Of a stretch of 64,000 nt of DNA, positions 1 through 8,723 are shown one piece after another. Below the pieces are notes generated by a model that was given only the letters and a program-made list of their open reading frames with translations, did not search any database and was not told the origin of the DNA. The position numbers were made by a program, and so were the translations under genes. The DNA comes from Lentzea aerocolonigenes (lineage in GTDB: Bacteria > Actinomycetota > Actinomycetes > Mycobacteriales > Pseudonocardiaceae): NCBI RefSeq assembly GCF_000974445.1, contig NZ_BBOJ01000017.1, positions 248,001 to 312,000 on the forward strand, written 5' to 3'. Within the stretch, counting starts at the first letter, position 1; every line of letters starts with the position of its first letter.

Positions 1-2
1 TC

Positions 3-224
3 CACTCCCGACAGCAGCGCCCCGCCGAGCTCCAGCAGCCCGACACCGAGCACAGCGCAGCCCCCGAAGAAGACCACCCCACCCCCGGCGGCGACGAATC
101 CGGCCCCGCCACCCCCACCGGCGGGAACCACGACGACCACGACAACCCCACCGGGTTGGCCGTGCAGCCCGCTCAACCCGCTCCCGCCCCCAACGTGCAA
201 GAACCTGGGGTAGCGCCAAAGTAG
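3..224 (+). CDS. C-terminal end of an unidentified protein (5' truncated by window edge)
   Basis: Only the last 73 codons are inside the window, ending at TAG 222-224. Of the three forward frames this one has almost exclusively G or C at third positions, which is why I call it coding. The peptide is rich in Pro, Asp, His, Gln and Ala (for example GGDESGPATPTGGNHDDHDN) and looks like a disordered hydrophilic tail. No domain can be recognised. Such tails occur at the end of actinobacterial HNH/DUF222 nucleases and of several surface or replication proteins, but nothing here decides between them. Confidence 0.5.
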   Translation, partial: HSRQQRPAELQQPDTEHSAAPEEDHPTPGGDESGPATPTGGNHDDHDNPTGLAVQPAQPAPAPNVQEPGVAPK

Positions 225-361
225 CGACGGCGAAGCCGAGCCCAAGCCGATAGCGAAGTCGAGGCGACAAACCCGCCCTGCCAACGCGACTTGGCGGTGT
301 GGCTCCCCCGTCTAGCGCTCCTCTGCCCTTGCCGCGCCCGAGGGGTCAGGTCAAGTCGACA

Positions 362-373
362 CGCTTTTTCGTC
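362..373. repeat. Left copy of 12-bp target-site duplication
   Basis: cgctttttcgtc lies immediately before the TGT at 374 and is repeated exactly at 1728-1739, directly after an ACA ending at 1727. A direct repeat abutting TGT...ACA termini is what an IS481-type insertion leaves behind. Confidence 0.7.
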
Positions 374-1727
374 TGTCGTGTCTCGGTTGATCTGCCGCGG
401 TTTTGTCTCGGTTGTTGTGACTCAGGTTAGGCGGCTGGGATGAGGGTGCCTTGGTAGGTCTTGGTGTGGTCGAGGTGGATGTAGCCGATCGGGTGGCCGT
501 CTGAGGTGTAGGCGGTGATCCGGTTGAGGTCGCGGATGACGGTGATGGCCTGGTTGGCGTGCTCGGATCCGACGCGGAACTGCAGTTTCCTGCCGATGCT
601 GACACCGCCACGGCGGTCGGCTTTGAGGTAGTGGACGGTGGCGTCGGTCTGGGCGGGCGGATGGCTGGGGCCGCCGTGGTGCTCGGCGTCGTCCCAGACG
701 TGTTGTGGTGTGCGACGACCGAGTGCGCCATGCGCGCGTGCGGTGTTGTAGCGGACCCGGTAGGTGTCCAGCAGTGTCTGCAGCTCGGCCAGGGTGGCGG
801 GTGCGGGCTGGTGCGCCAGCCATTTCTTGAGGGTTTGGTGGTGGCGTTCGACCTTGCCGCAGGTTTGCGGGTGGTAGGGGCTTGAATGGATCAGCCGGGC
901 GCCGGCGCCGGTGACGGCGAGCTCGAACCGGGTGGGCCCGGCGTTGTCACGGATGAAGCGGGCGGTGAACGCGCCTCCGTTGTCGGACAACACGATCCCT
1001 GGCACGCCGTACTCGATGAACGCGGCGGCGATCGCGGAGGTGGCGGCTGTGCTGGTCTCCGCGCGGACGGCGTGGCAGGCGACCAGCAGCCGGGAGTGGT
1101 CGTCGAGCACGTCGAAGATCACGGCGGTGGTGCCGTCGGCGAGCGTGGTTTCGGTGGCGTCGATCTGATAGCAGTCGCGTGGCCGGGCATAGCTGAACCG
1201 CCGCCACGACGAGCGTGGTCGTTTGCGGGGGTTGGACTGCAGTAGGCCGTGCCGGTCCAGGATCCGGTTGATCGTGGCCCGCGACGACACCCGCCAGCCC
1301 TTCCCTGACCAGCTTTGTTCCCCGGCCAGGACGGTGAGTGCGTCACGGATGTAGTTGGCGCCGTTGTCCGGGGCCAGCGACTCGCGCAACCGCACGATCT
1401 CGGCCACGACCGGTTGCGGGGTTGCGTGCGGGATCGTGTGCGGGCGCCGGGACCGCGGCCGCCACTGGCCCTCGGCCAGCGCACGGGCCCGATGCCGGTA
1501 GAACGTGCGCCGGTCCACCCCGTTGATTCGGCACCATTCCGACACGTTCGGGATCTCCACCCCGGCGGCATGCATCGCGTCCATCAGCCGCATCATCGCC
1601 TCTTTCCGCGCCATGGCCGGTAACCACAACGCCGATCAAGCGACAGATCCCGCAACACCACCCGACCAGGGTGCGTCACTTGCTCCGCGACACGAACTGT
1701 GTCAACTCAGCTGAGACTGAAGAGACA
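374..1727 (-). mobile_element. IS481-family insertion sequence (about 1.35 kb)
   Basis: The ends are placed by the 12-bp direct repeats that flank them. The element starts tgtcgtgtctc and its other end, read inward, starts tgtctcttcag, so the terminal inverted repeats are short and imperfect. It encodes one transposase on the minus strand filling most of its length. The target was the loop of a long palindrome. The transposase is full length with all catalytic residues, so the copy looks intact and perhaps recently inserted. The exact termini are my inference from the duplication. Confidence 0.7.
427..1614 (-). CDS. IS481-family DDE transposase
   Basis: A 395-aa integrase-type transposase that cuts and joins the ends of the surrounding element. 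The N-terminal 60 residues form a helix-turn-helix (WCRINGVDRRTFYRHRARA). The rve-type catalytic core follows. Counting from ATG 1614, the acidic residues are D152 (in YQIDAT), D211 (in LSDNGG) and E256 (in GKVERHHQTLKKW), with the typical SSPYHPQTCGKVE signature. ATG 1614 is preferred over an in-frame TTG at 1629; neither has a clear Shine-Dalgarno. The C-terminal 80 residues resemble the beta-barrel tail of IS481 transposases. Length is normal and no frameshift is seen. Confidence 0.92.
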   Translation of the reverse strand: MARKEAMMRLMDAMHAAGVEIPNVSEWCRINGVDRRTFYRHRARALAEGQWRPRSRRPHTIPHATPQPVVAEIVRLRESLAPDNGANYIRDALTVLAGEQSWSGKGWRVSSRATINRILDRHGLLQSNPRKRPRSSWRRFSYARPRDCYQIDATETTLADGTTAVIFDVLDDHSRLLVACHAVRAETSTAATSAIAAAFIEYGVPGIVLSDNGGAFTARFIRDNAGPTRFELAVTGAGARLIHSSPYHPQTCGKVERHHQTLKKWLAHQPAPATLAELQTLLDTYRVRYNTARAHGALGRRTPQHVWDDAEHHGGPSHPPAQTDATVHYLKADRRGGVSIGRKLQFRVGSEHANQAITVIRDLNRITAYTSDGHPIGYIHLDHTKTYQGTLIPAA

Positions 1728-1739
1728 CGCTTTTTCGTC
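1728..1739. repeat. Right copy of 12-bp target-site duplication
   Basis: Exact copy of 362-373, directly after the ACA end of the IS. It runs straight into the right arm of the interrupted palindrome. Confidence 0.7.
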
Positions 1740-1897
1740 GACTTGACCTGACCCCTCGGGTGTGGCCCGCTGCGGAGCGCTAGACGGGGGAGCCACACCG
1801 CAAACGCAACCACCAACGCAACCGCAAGCCGCCAAGAGCAACAGGCGTGCCATCAACCCACCCACGGCGCTGGAGGGCTCTTTTGGGAGTGTCGGGA

Positions 1898-1920
1898 GTC
1901 TGAGGGCAGAGCCCTCAGAC
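1898..1920 (-). terminator. Hairpin downstream of the LacI-type gene
   Basis: A perfect 9-bp stem (gtctgaggg / ccctcagac) with a 5-nt loop lies about 100 bp past the stop of the repressor gene. The rest of 1802-2021 holds only scattered copies of caacgcaac (near 1815, 1951 and 1986) and no credible gene. Confidence 0.45.
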
Positions 1921-2021
1921 CACGCACGCACCAGGCACAGGCCAACGCAACACGACCACGCACGAACACGAAACCGGCAGACGCCAACGCAACAGGGAGA
2001 CGGCCTACGAAACAGGGCGCC

Positions 2022-3044
2022 TCAGGCCGACTCCCGCCGAACCAACACAGTAGGCAGCATCTGCTTCTTGGACTTCACAGTCTCATCCCGAAGCAACTTC
2101 ATCAGATGCTCCACCATGTGCTTGACCTGCTCATCCGAGTCCTGCCGCACCGAAGTCAACGGCGGCGAAGTGTGCTCGGCAATCGCGACGTGGTCATCAA
2201 ACCCCACGACAGCAACATCCTCAGGCACCCGCCGCCCAGCCTCGTGCAACGTCTCCAACGCCCCAGCAGCCATCAAGTCCGAGGCCACAAAAACAGCATC
2301 CAACCCAGGAACCTTGGCCAACAGGGCGGACATGGCCTTGCGTCCACCCTCCCGAGTGAACCCACCGTCCTCAACCACCCGAGCCACCGCCTTGTCGTCC
2401 AGACCAAGCGCAGTCCTGAACCCGTTCAACCGATCAATGGCGGACAACTCGTCCAACGGCCCGGAAACGTGAACAATCTTCTTACGTCCGAGCGACTTCA
2501 GGTGCTCGGTGGCCAGCACCGCGCCACCCTCGTTGTCGTTGTCCACGAGGTGCATCCCCCGCAACGATCCCCACGGCTTACCCGCGTACACCACCGGCAA
2601 CGGCAGCTTCTTCACGATCGAAACGAGCTCGTCGTTACGGTGCGGCGCGAACACCAACGCACCGTCAACGTGCCCGCCGGCCAGGAACCGGTGCGCTCGA
2701 GCCTGGTCATCAGGCGAGTGCACCAGCATCAGCACCATCTGCACGTCGACGTCCGCCAGCGCCCGAGCCCCCGCGCGGATCAGGCGGGCGAAGTGCGGGT
2801 CGTCGAAGATCTTGGGTTCCGGCTCGGAGAACACCACGGCGACGGCACCGGTGCGGCGAGTCACGAGAGCACGCGCGGCGCGGTTCGGCTGGTAGCCGAG
2901 GGCGAGCACCGCGGCGTTCACGGCCTCCAGCGCTTCGGGGCTGACCCGCGGTGACGCGTTCAGCACTCGTGACGCCGTGGCGCGGCTGACCCCAGCCCTC
3001 GCGGCCACGTCCTCCAGCGTCGGACGCGCGTGGTTGGACACGTG
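2022..3044 (-). CDS. LacI-family transcriptional repressor (CebR-like)
   Basis: A sugar-responsive repressor of 340 aa. The N-terminal helix-turn-helix plus hinge is seen in PTLEDVAARAGVSRATASRVLN. A periplasmic-binding-protein-like effector domain fills the rest (VVFSEPEPKIFDD, GALVFAPHRND, VVGFDDHVAIAEHTSPPLTSV), with the usual LacI end VLVRRESA. GTG 3044 is chosen because the AGGAG at 3054-3058 is too close to the GTGs at 3053 and 3050. The sugar operon 4 kb upstream carries a palindrome of the LacI/CebR type, so control of that operon is the likely role, sensing an imported beta-glucoside such as cellobiose. GC at third positions drops near the 3' end. Family certain; ligand inferred. Confidence 0.88.
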   Translation of the reverse strand, partial: HVSNHARPTLEDVAARAGVSRATASRVLNASPRVSPEALEAVNAAVLALGYQPNRAARALVTRRTGAVAVVFSEPEPKIFDDPHFARLIRAGARALADVDVQMVLMLVHSPDDQARAHRFLAGGHVDGALVFAPHRNDELVSIVKKLPLPVVYAGKPWGSLRGMHLVDNDNEGGAVLATEHLKSLGRKKIVHVSGPLDELSAIDRLNGFRTALGLDDKAVARVVEDGGFTREGGRKAMSALLAKVPGLDAVFVASDLMAAGALETLHEAGRRVPEDVAVVGFDDHVAIAEHTSPPLTSVRQDSDEQVKHMVEHLMKLLRDETVKSKKQMLPTVLVRRESA

Positions 3045-3125
3045 CACCACCACTCCTCGATGAAAACCTTTTGAGCCGCTGGCAGCTTAGCTGCACGCGA
3101 TCTCCGAGGAGGGTTTCCGCGCTGT

Positions 3126-4148
3126 TCATCGTGTTTTTTCAGCCGCAACCGTTGCAATCGAGGCCTTCAGGGCGCGCCCGCGCGGCGCGATCGAAACGCG
3201 GAGCAGGCCGTCCTCCCGGCGTGTCGTGACATCGAGGCCCGCACGAGCGGCCGCTCGCACCAGGGCGGTTTCCGAGGGCAGGCACCACGCCACGAGCTCG
3301 GCGTAGCCGGCCGCGCGGGCGTCGGAGGCGAGAGCGGCCAGCAGTGCCGTGCCGACTCCACGACGTTGCCACGCGTCCTCCACCAGCAACGAGACCTCGG
3401 CGCAGTCCGGGGTGCCGGTGTGGATGAGCTGACCGAGCGCGACCACCTGGTCGGCGCACTGCGCGAGGATCGTGGTGCCGCGCGGCGGGTTGAGCAGGCG
3501 GTGCAGCCAGCGGCGGGGCACGGTGCGCATGCCGGAGTGGTAGCGGTTGAACATCGTCCTCATCGAACAACGCGTGTGCAGACCGGCGACGGCGTCCTCG
3601 TCGGACGGTGCTCCGGGGCGCAGAACCAGGGCCACGCCGTCGTCGCTGAGCATTCCGCGCACGGCCGGTGCCGGGGCCTCCACGAGGTCGAGCAACGCCT
3701 GCGCGCGTGCCAGTTCGACCTGGGTGAACCTGGCCCAGCCGCGCCGGACCGCCATGTCTCCCACCTGGACCTGACCCTCGGCTGCCTCGCCGTAGGTCAC
3801 CGAGTCGGCGGCCAGCACCTGGCGGAGCGCCTCTGCGGTCCTGGACGGATCGGAAAGCGCTGTCTTGGCGGCACGCAGCACGGCCGTCGGTTCGTCCACG
3901 AGGTCGCGCACGTCCGCGCTGGTGATGCCGACGCACTTGCCGCCCTCGCTGCGCACGGCCTCGACGAGGTCGGCGGGGAGCACGCCCTCGCCCGCGCGCA
4001 CGACGATCTCGTCGAGCACACCGCCGGGTACGGGGATCACGTGCAACGCGAGGACGTTGCAGTCGGCCGCGGCGAGCCGGATGGTGACGCGGGCGAGCGC
4101 GCCGGGGCTGTCGCTGAGTTCGAAGCGCATGCGCCAGGTCGTGGTCAT
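3126..4148 (-). CDS. ACT-domain / GNAT N-acetyltransferase fusion protein
   Basis: A 340-aa two-domain protein. Residues 1-75 look like an ACT ligand-binding domain (MRFELSDSPGALARVTIRLA), as in amino-acid-sensing regulators. The region from about 175 is a GNAT acetyltransferase fold, with the acetyl-CoA loop in EDAWQRRGVGTALLAALASDA. ACT-GNAT fusions are known in actinobacteria, some as amino-acid-regulated protein lysine acetylases; whether this is one cannot be told here. ATG 4148 is used because upstream codons in this frame run into the divergent phytase-like gene. It is divergent from that gene across only 69 bp. Confidence 0.75.
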   Translation of the reverse strand: MTTTWRMRFELSDSPGALARVTIRLAAADCNVLALHVIPVPGGVLDEIVVRAGEGVLPADLVEAVRSEGGKCVGITSADVRDLVDEPTAVLRAAKTALSDPSRTAEALRQVLAADSVTYGEAAEGQVQVGDMAVRRGWARFTQVELARAQALLDLVEAPAPAVRGMLSDDGVALVLRPGAPSDEDAVAGLHTRCSMRTMFNRYHSGMRTVPRRWLHRLLNPPRGTTILAQCADQVVALGQLIHTGTPDCAEVSLLVEDAWQRRGVGTALLAALASDARAAGYAELVAWCLPSETALVRAAARAGLDVTTRREDGLLRVSIAPRGRALKASIATVAAEKTR

Positions 4149-4217
4149 GCCTCCAGAGTTCCCGGAGCCTGTTGCCTGGATGCGAACTGCGGGTAAAAGG
4201 CGCACTAGGGTCGCCGC

Positions 4218-5405
4218 ATGAGGAGAACACTGGCCGTGAGCCTCACCCTGCTCACCGTGACCACCCTGGCCACACCGACCACCGCGGCGCCGCAACCGGC
4301 ACCGCGGCAGGCCACCCTGACGAACTTCGCCTTCCTGCCGGCGGAGACCTACCTGCCCGGCAGCGAACCGAGCGGCGCCGCACTGGGGACGAGCCCGATC
4401 AACGGGGTCACGCCGCCGTTCGCCGACCAGCCGATCCAGGGCTTCAGCGGACTGGTCCGCAACAGCGACGGCACGTTCGACGCCATCTCGGACAACGGGT
4501 ACGGCACCAAGGCCAACAGCGCGGACTGGCTCCTGCGCATCAACCGCATCGCACCGGACTTCTCCACCGGCGCGGTCGACGTCGTCGGCGGCATCACGCT
4601 CACCGACCCGCACGGCCACATCCCGTTCCCGCTGACCCGGCCGGACCGGGTGATCACCGGTGCGGACATCGACATCGAGTCGGTGACCAGGGTCGCCGAC
4701 GGCAGCTACTGGATGGGCGACGAGTTCGGCCCCTACCTGCTGCACTTCGACCGCGCCGGGCGCCTGCTCGCGCCGCCCGTGCCGCTGCCGGGCGTGCGCG
4801 CTCCCGAGAACCCCGCCGGCAACCCGAACCTGGGCGGCAGCAAGGGGTTCGAGGGCATCACGCTGTCCCCCGACGGCAAGACGATCAACGCGCTGCTGGA
4901 GGGCACCGTCGCCGGTGACGAGCCGGGCACGCTGCGGCTCAACGAGTTCGACATCGCGAGCAACGCCTTCACCGGCAAGACCTGGCGCTACCAGCTGGAG
5001 AACCCGAACTTCGCGATCGGTGACGCCATCGCCGTCGACGACAACCGGCTGCTGATCATCGAACGCGACAGCGCGCAGGGCGTCGACGCCATCGTCAAGC
5101 GCGTCTACCTCGCCGACAAGCGCGACCGGAACAACGACGGCAAGCTCGACAAGACGATGGTCGCCGACCTGCTGAACCTCGCGAACCCCAAGCACGTCGG
5201 TGGGCAGGCGGACCCGTTCAAGTTCCCGTTCGTCACCATCGAGGACGTCACGATCCTCGACGACCGCACGATCGCGGTGCTCAACGACAACAACTTCCCG
5301 TCGTCGTCGGGCCGCACGCCGGGCAAGCCGGACAACAACGAGTTCATCACCATCAGGCTCGCGGAGAACCTGCACGCCGACCCGCGGGTGCTGCGCCGCA
5401 GGTAG
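4218..5405 (+). CDS. Secreted esterase-like/phytase-like beta-propeller protein
   Basis: A 395-aa exported protein. The Sec signal peptide (MRRTLAVSLTLLTVTTLATP with a cut near TTAAP) is followed by one phytase-like domain (PF13449 type). It shows the family landmarks ISDNGYGTKAN, DIDIESVTRVADGSYW, GDEFGPYLLHF, GSKGFEGITLSPDGK and LNDNNFPSSSGR. Family members bind calcium and are annotated as phytase-like or esterase-like; few have a proven substrate. It is followed at once by a strong hairpin and then the convergent sugar operon, so it is probably a single-gene transcript. Confidence 0.85.
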   Translation: MRRTLAVSLTLLTVTTLATPTTAAPQPAPRQATLTNFAFLPAETYLPGSEPSGAALGTSPINGVTPPFADQPIQGFSGLVRNSDGTFDAISDNGYGTKANSADWLLRINRIAPDFSTGAVDVVGGITLTDPHGHIPFPLTRPDRVITGADIDIESVTRVADGSYWMGDEFGPYLLHFDRAGRLLAPPVPLPGVRAPENPAGNPNLGGSKGFEGITLSPDGKTINALLEGTVAGDEPGTLRLNEFDIASNAFTGKTWRYQLENPNFAIGDAIAVDDNRLLIIERDSAQGVDAIVKRVYLADKRDRNNDGKLDKTMVADLLNLANPKHVGGQADPFKFPFVTIEDVTILDDRTIAVLNDNNFPSSSGRTPGKPDNNEFITIRLAENLHADPRVLRRR

Positions 5406-5415
5406 GACAAGAGAG

Positions 5416-5458
5416 CGCTCCCACCTGCGGCACAGATGTGTCCGCAGGTGAGAGCGCC
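5416..5458. terminator. Bidirectional terminator between convergent genes
   Basis: Stem 5416-5431 against 5443-5458 pairs at 15 of 16 positions with an 11-nt loop. It sits between the stops of the phytase-like gene (+) and the beta-glucosidase (-) and can serve both. The left arm contains agagcgct, which resembles half of the LacI operator, but the stem explains it better. Confidence 0.75.
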
Positions 5459-5484
5459 AAGGCTCCCTCGGCCCGAACGGTGGG

Positions 5485-6891
5485 CTAAACGGTGTAACCG
5501 TGCGCGGGAAGACCGTTCTGCCCGATGATCCGGGACAGCGTGACCGCGCTTTCCTTCACCGTGCGCTGCTGCGTCTCGAAGTCGACGTGCACGATCCCGA
5601 ACCGCTGCGAGTACCCGGCCGCCCACTCGAAGTTGTCGAGCAACGACCACGCGAGGTACCCGCGGACGTCCGCGCCCTCGGAGATCGCCCGGTGCACCGC
5701 GCGCACGTGGTCCACCAGGTAGCGGGTCCGCTCGACGTCCACGACGCGGCCCATCGGGTCCACGACGTCCGGGAACGCCGAGCCGTTCTCCGTGACCACC
5801 AGCGGCACGCCGCCGGCGTCGCGGGACAGGCGCACCAGCAACTCCGTGAAGGCGTCGGCGTTCTGCTCCCACCCGAACCCGGTCAGCTCACCCTGCGGCG
5901 GCTCGACGGTCGCGCCGCGCAGGCCCGCGTGCGGCCCGGCGGGCACGAAGTCCGGGTCGGCGGGCGCGACTCGGGTCGGGCTGTAGTAGTTCACGCCGAT
6001 CCAGTCGACCGGGGTCGCGATGGTCTCCATGTCACCGTCGCGCACCACGTTCGTCCAGTCGCCCAGCCACGACGTGTCCTGCAGGACGTCGAGCGGGTAG
6101 CCGCGGCCGCAGATCGGGTCGAGCAGGATGCGGTTCTGCAGCCCGTCGACCTTGCGCACGGCCTCGGCGTCGTCTCCGTAGACAGTGCTGAAGTTCAGCA
6201 CGATCGACAGCCGGTGCGACTCCGGTGCCTGCGCGCGCAACGCCTGCGTCGCGAGGCCGTGGGCCAGCAGCAGGTGGTGCGCCGCCTCCAGGGACGCCAC
6301 CGCGTCGGTGATGCCGGGCGCGTGGATCCCGTTGCCGTAGCCCAGGAACGCCGACACCCACGGCTCGTTCAGCGTGGTCCAGGCCTGCACCCGATCGCCG
6401 AGCCGGTCGTGCACGACGGCGGCGTAGTCGGCGAAGCGGTAGGCCGTGTCGCGGTTGCGCCAGCCACCGAAGTCCTCCAGGACCTGCGGAAGGTCCCAGT
6501 GGTACAGCGTGACCAGCGGCTGGATGTCCTTCTCCAGCAACGAGTCCACCAGCCGGTCGTAGAACGCGAGACCACGCTCCTCCACCGCGCCGCTGCCGCT
6601 GGGCTGGATCCGGGGCCACGCGACGGAGAACCGGTACGAGGCCAGCCCGAGGGACTTCATCAGGTCCACATCGGAGGAGTACCGGTTGTAGTGGTCACAG
6701 GCCGGGTCGCCGGTGTCGCCGGCCAGCACCTTGCCGGGCGTCGCCGCGAACGTGTCCCAGATCGAGGGGCCACGACCGTCCACTGTGGTCGAACCCTCGA
6801 TCTGGAACGCCGCGGTGGCTGCTCCCCACAGGAAGTCCGGTGGGAAGGTCAGCACCTCCCGCCCGACCTCGACCTCCGAGTCGGTCGTCAT
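5485..6891 (-). CDS. GH1 beta-glucosidase
   Basis: A 468-aa cytoplasmic family-1 glycoside hydrolase that splits beta-glucosides such as cellobiose to glucose. The N-terminal signature FPPDFLWGAATAAFQIEG is present. The acid/base is E176 in TLNEPW and the nucleophile E368 in VVTENGSAF. The end carries the sugar-binding SLLDNFEWAAGYSQRFG motif. There is no signal peptide, which fits hydrolysis after uptake. It is the last gene of the binding protein-permease-permease-glucosidase operon, 22 bp after the second permease, the same composition as the cebEFG-bglC cluster of Streptomyces. Confidence 0.93.
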   Translation of the reverse strand: MTTDSEVEVGREVLTFPPDFLWGAATAAFQIEGSTTVDGRGPSIWDTFAATPGKVLAGDTGDPACDHYNRYSSDVDLMKSLGLASYRFSVAWPRIQPSGSGAVEERGLAFYDRLVDSLLEKDIQPLVTLYHWDLPQVLEDFGGWRNRDTAYRFADYAAVVHDRLGDRVQAWTTLNEPWVSAFLGYGNGIHAPGITDAVASLEAAHHLLLAHGLATQALRAQAPESHRLSIVLNFSTVYGDDAEAVRKVDGLQNRILLDPICGRGYPLDVLQDTSWLGDWTNVVRDGDMETIATPVDWIGVNYYSPTRVAPADPDFVPAGPHAGLRGATVEPPQGELTGFGWEQNADAFTELLVRLSRDAGGVPLVVTENGSAFPDVVDPMGRVVDVERTRYLVDHVRAVHRAISEGADVRGYLAWSLLDNFEWAAGYSQRFGIVHVDFETQQRTVKESAVTLSRIIGQNGLPAHGYTV

Positions 6892-6913
6892 TCACTGCAC
6901 TCCCTGCTGTGTC

Positions 6914-7738
6914 TCATCCTTTTACGGCGCCCTGCATGATGCCGCCGACGATCTGACGGGACAGCAGGACGAAGATCGCGATCACCGGCAGCACCGCGAG
7001 CGAGGCACCGGCGAGCATCAGCGAGTAGTCCGTGTAGTACCCGCTGGCCAGCGTCGACAGGGCCACCTGGACCGTCGGGCTGTCGTTGGGGTCCAGCACG
7101 ATCAACGGCCAGAAGAAGTCGTTCCACGCGGTCATGAACGTGAACATGCCGAGCACCGCCGCCTGGGGCCGCACCGCGGGGAAACCGACGTGCCAGAACG
7201 TCCGCAGCACCGAGCACCCGTCGACGCGGGCGGCCTCGATCAGCTCGTGCGGCACGGTCTCCTCGCACGCCTGGCGCATCCAGAACACCGCGAACGACCC
7301 GATCAGCGCCGGCACGATGACCGCCTGCAGCGTGCCGTACCAGTCGAGGTCCGACATCAGCATGTACAGCGGGATCACGCCGAGCTGCGTCGGCACCATC
7401 GCGGTGCCGAGCACGACCAGGAACAGCGAGTCACGTCCCTTGAACCGCAGCCGCGCGAACGCGAAACCCGCGAGCGTGCCCAGCACGACGTTCGAGATCG
7501 CCACGGTCGCCGCCACGATGAACGAGTTCTGCATGGCGAGCCAGAAGTCGACGGTGTCGAAGACCCGACTGATGTTCTCGAAGAGGTTGCCGCCGGGAAC
7601 CAGTGGCGGCACCTTGTCGCCGAGGACCGAGTTGTCCTTCGACGCCACGATGAACGAGTAGTACAGCGGGAACACCGAGGCCGCCAGCACGGCGACCAGG
7701 AACCCGTAGAGCAGCGGACCTGCCTTCGCGTTCTTCAT
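6914..7738 (-). CDS. Carbohydrate ABC transporter permease (MalG/CebG-like)
   Basis: A 274-aa inner-membrane subunit of a CUT1 sugar importer with about six hydrophobic segments. The cytoplasmic EAA loop that docks the ATPase is EAARVDGCSVLRTFWHVGFPA. It starts 7 bp after the upstream permease. No ATPase is encoded in the operon; CUT1 importers in actinomycetes commonly share an MsiK-type ATPase encoded elsewhere. Confidence 0.9.
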   Translation of the reverse strand: MKNAKAGPLLYGFLVAVLAASVFPLYYSFIVASKDNSVLGDKVPPLVPGGNLFENISRVFDTVDFWLAMQNSFIVAATVAISNVVLGTLAGFAFARLRFKGRDSLFLVVLGTAMVPTQLGVIPLYMLMSDLDWYGTLQAVIVPALIGSFAVFWMRQACEETVPHELIEAARVDGCSVLRTFWHVGFPAVRPQAAVLGMFTFMTAWNDFFWPLIVLDPNDSPTVQVALSTLASGYYTDYSLMLAGASLAVLPVIAIFVLLSRQIVGGIMQGAVKG

Positions 7739-7745
7739 CGAGCGA

Positions 7746-8723
7746 TCACCCCTTGCCCGCGATGCGCCGTGTCAGCGAGAAGTTGACGATCGCGACCACC
7801 AGGACGACCAGGAACAGCATCCACGCGACGGTGGCCGCGTAGCCGGCGTCGAACAGCCGGAAGCCCTTCTCGTACATGTAGAGCACCAGTGTCTGGAACT
7901 GCCGGTCGGAACCACCGGTGGAGTTGTTGGCGGCGAACCCGGGATCGAACAACGCGGGCTCGGCGAACAGCTGCAGACCGCCGATCGTCGAGGTGACGAC
8001 GGTGAACAGGATCGTCGGCCGGATCGACGGCACGGTGATCGACCAGAACATCCGCCAGCGCGACGCACCGTCCAAAGTGGCCGACTCGTACATGTCCTTG
8101 GGCACCGACTGCATGGCCGCCAGGTACAACAGCGCGTTGTAGCCGGTCCAGCGCCACATGACCATGGTGGACACCGCGAGGTGCGACGCCCACGTCTCGG
8201 CGCGCCAGTCGATCGGGTCGACGCCGACCAGGCCCAGCAGGAAGTTCACGATGCCGAAGTCGCGGCCGAAGAACTGCGCGAACACCAGCGCCACCGCGGC
8301 GACCGAGATGACGTTGGGCAGCAGCACACCCGCCCGCCAGAACGCACGCCCGCGCAGGCCGCGGTCCAGCAGCGCCGCGAGGCCGAGCGCCGCCAGCAGC
8401 TGCGGCACCGTCGAGAGCACGAACAGGCTGAGCGTGTTGAACAGCGCGTTCCAGAACTTGGCGTCGCCGAACAGCTCGACGTAGTTGGCAAGACCGACGA
8501 ATCCCTGGTTGCCGTCGATCAGCTGCCAGTCGTGCAGTGACACCCACGCCGTGTACACCAACGGGTAGAGCCCGAAGATGCCGAACACCAAGAAGAACGG
8601 CGCGATGATCAGGTACGGCGTGTACCTGGTGTCCCAGCTGTTCAGCCTGAAGCGCTTCGGTTCTCCAGAAGAAGGAACCGAGACGGCCGGGGCCGCCTCG
8701 GTCTCCGTGCGCGTCGCCGTCAC
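7746..8723 (-). CDS. Carbohydrate ABC transporter permease (MalF/CebF-like)
   Basis: A 325-aa partner permease with six transmembrane stretches after a 30-residue hydrophilic N-terminus. Its EAA loop is ESATLDGASRWRMFWSITVP. The GTG start overlaps the stop of the binding-protein gene (GTGA at 8720-8723), so translation is coupled to it. Together with the next permease it forms the channel for the sugar delivered by the lipoprotein. Confidence 0.9.
   Translation of the reverse strand: MTATRTETEAAPAVSVPSSGEPKRFRLNSWDTRYTPYLIIAPFFLVFGIFGLYPLVYTAWVSLHDWQLIDGNQGFVGLANYVELFGDAKFWNALFNTLSLFVLSTVPQLLAALGLAALLDRGLRGRAFWRAGVLLPNVISVAAVALVFAQFFGRDFGIVNFLLGLVGVDPIDWRAETWASHLAVSTMVMWRWTGYNALLYLAAMQSVPKDMYESATLDGASRWRMFWSITVPSIRPTILFTVVTSTIGGLQLFAEPALFDPGFAANNSTGGSDRQFQTLVLYMYEKGFRLFDAGYAATVAWMLFLVVLVVAIVNFSLTRRIAGKG

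Larger units (their letters stand above)
294..1801. repeat. Long palindrome (inverted-repeat arms) split by the IS element
   Basis: The arms lie at 294-360 and 1737-1801. The outer 28 bp (294-321 against 1774-1801) and the inner 24 bp (337-360 against 1737-1760) are perfect inverted repeats, separated by 13-15 unpaired bases on each side. Removing the IS and one target copy joins the arms into one hairpin with a loop of about 10 nt containing gctttttc. No direct repeats are seen just outside the arms. It could be a large terminator, a MITE-like foldback element or another chromosomal palindrome. Confidence 0.75.

Noticed and set aside
4149-5375. Long N-terminal extension of the ACT-GNAT frame (total 749 codons)
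   Set aside because: It lies antisense to the well-supported phytase-like gene and has Arg/Val/Asp-rich shadow composition; the real start is ATG 4148.
5411-5424. Second LacI-type operator (agagagcgctccca) after the beta-glucosidase
   Set aside because: It is part of a 16-bp stem of a bidirectional terminator between convergent stops, which explains the sequence better, and its symmetry as an operator is poor.
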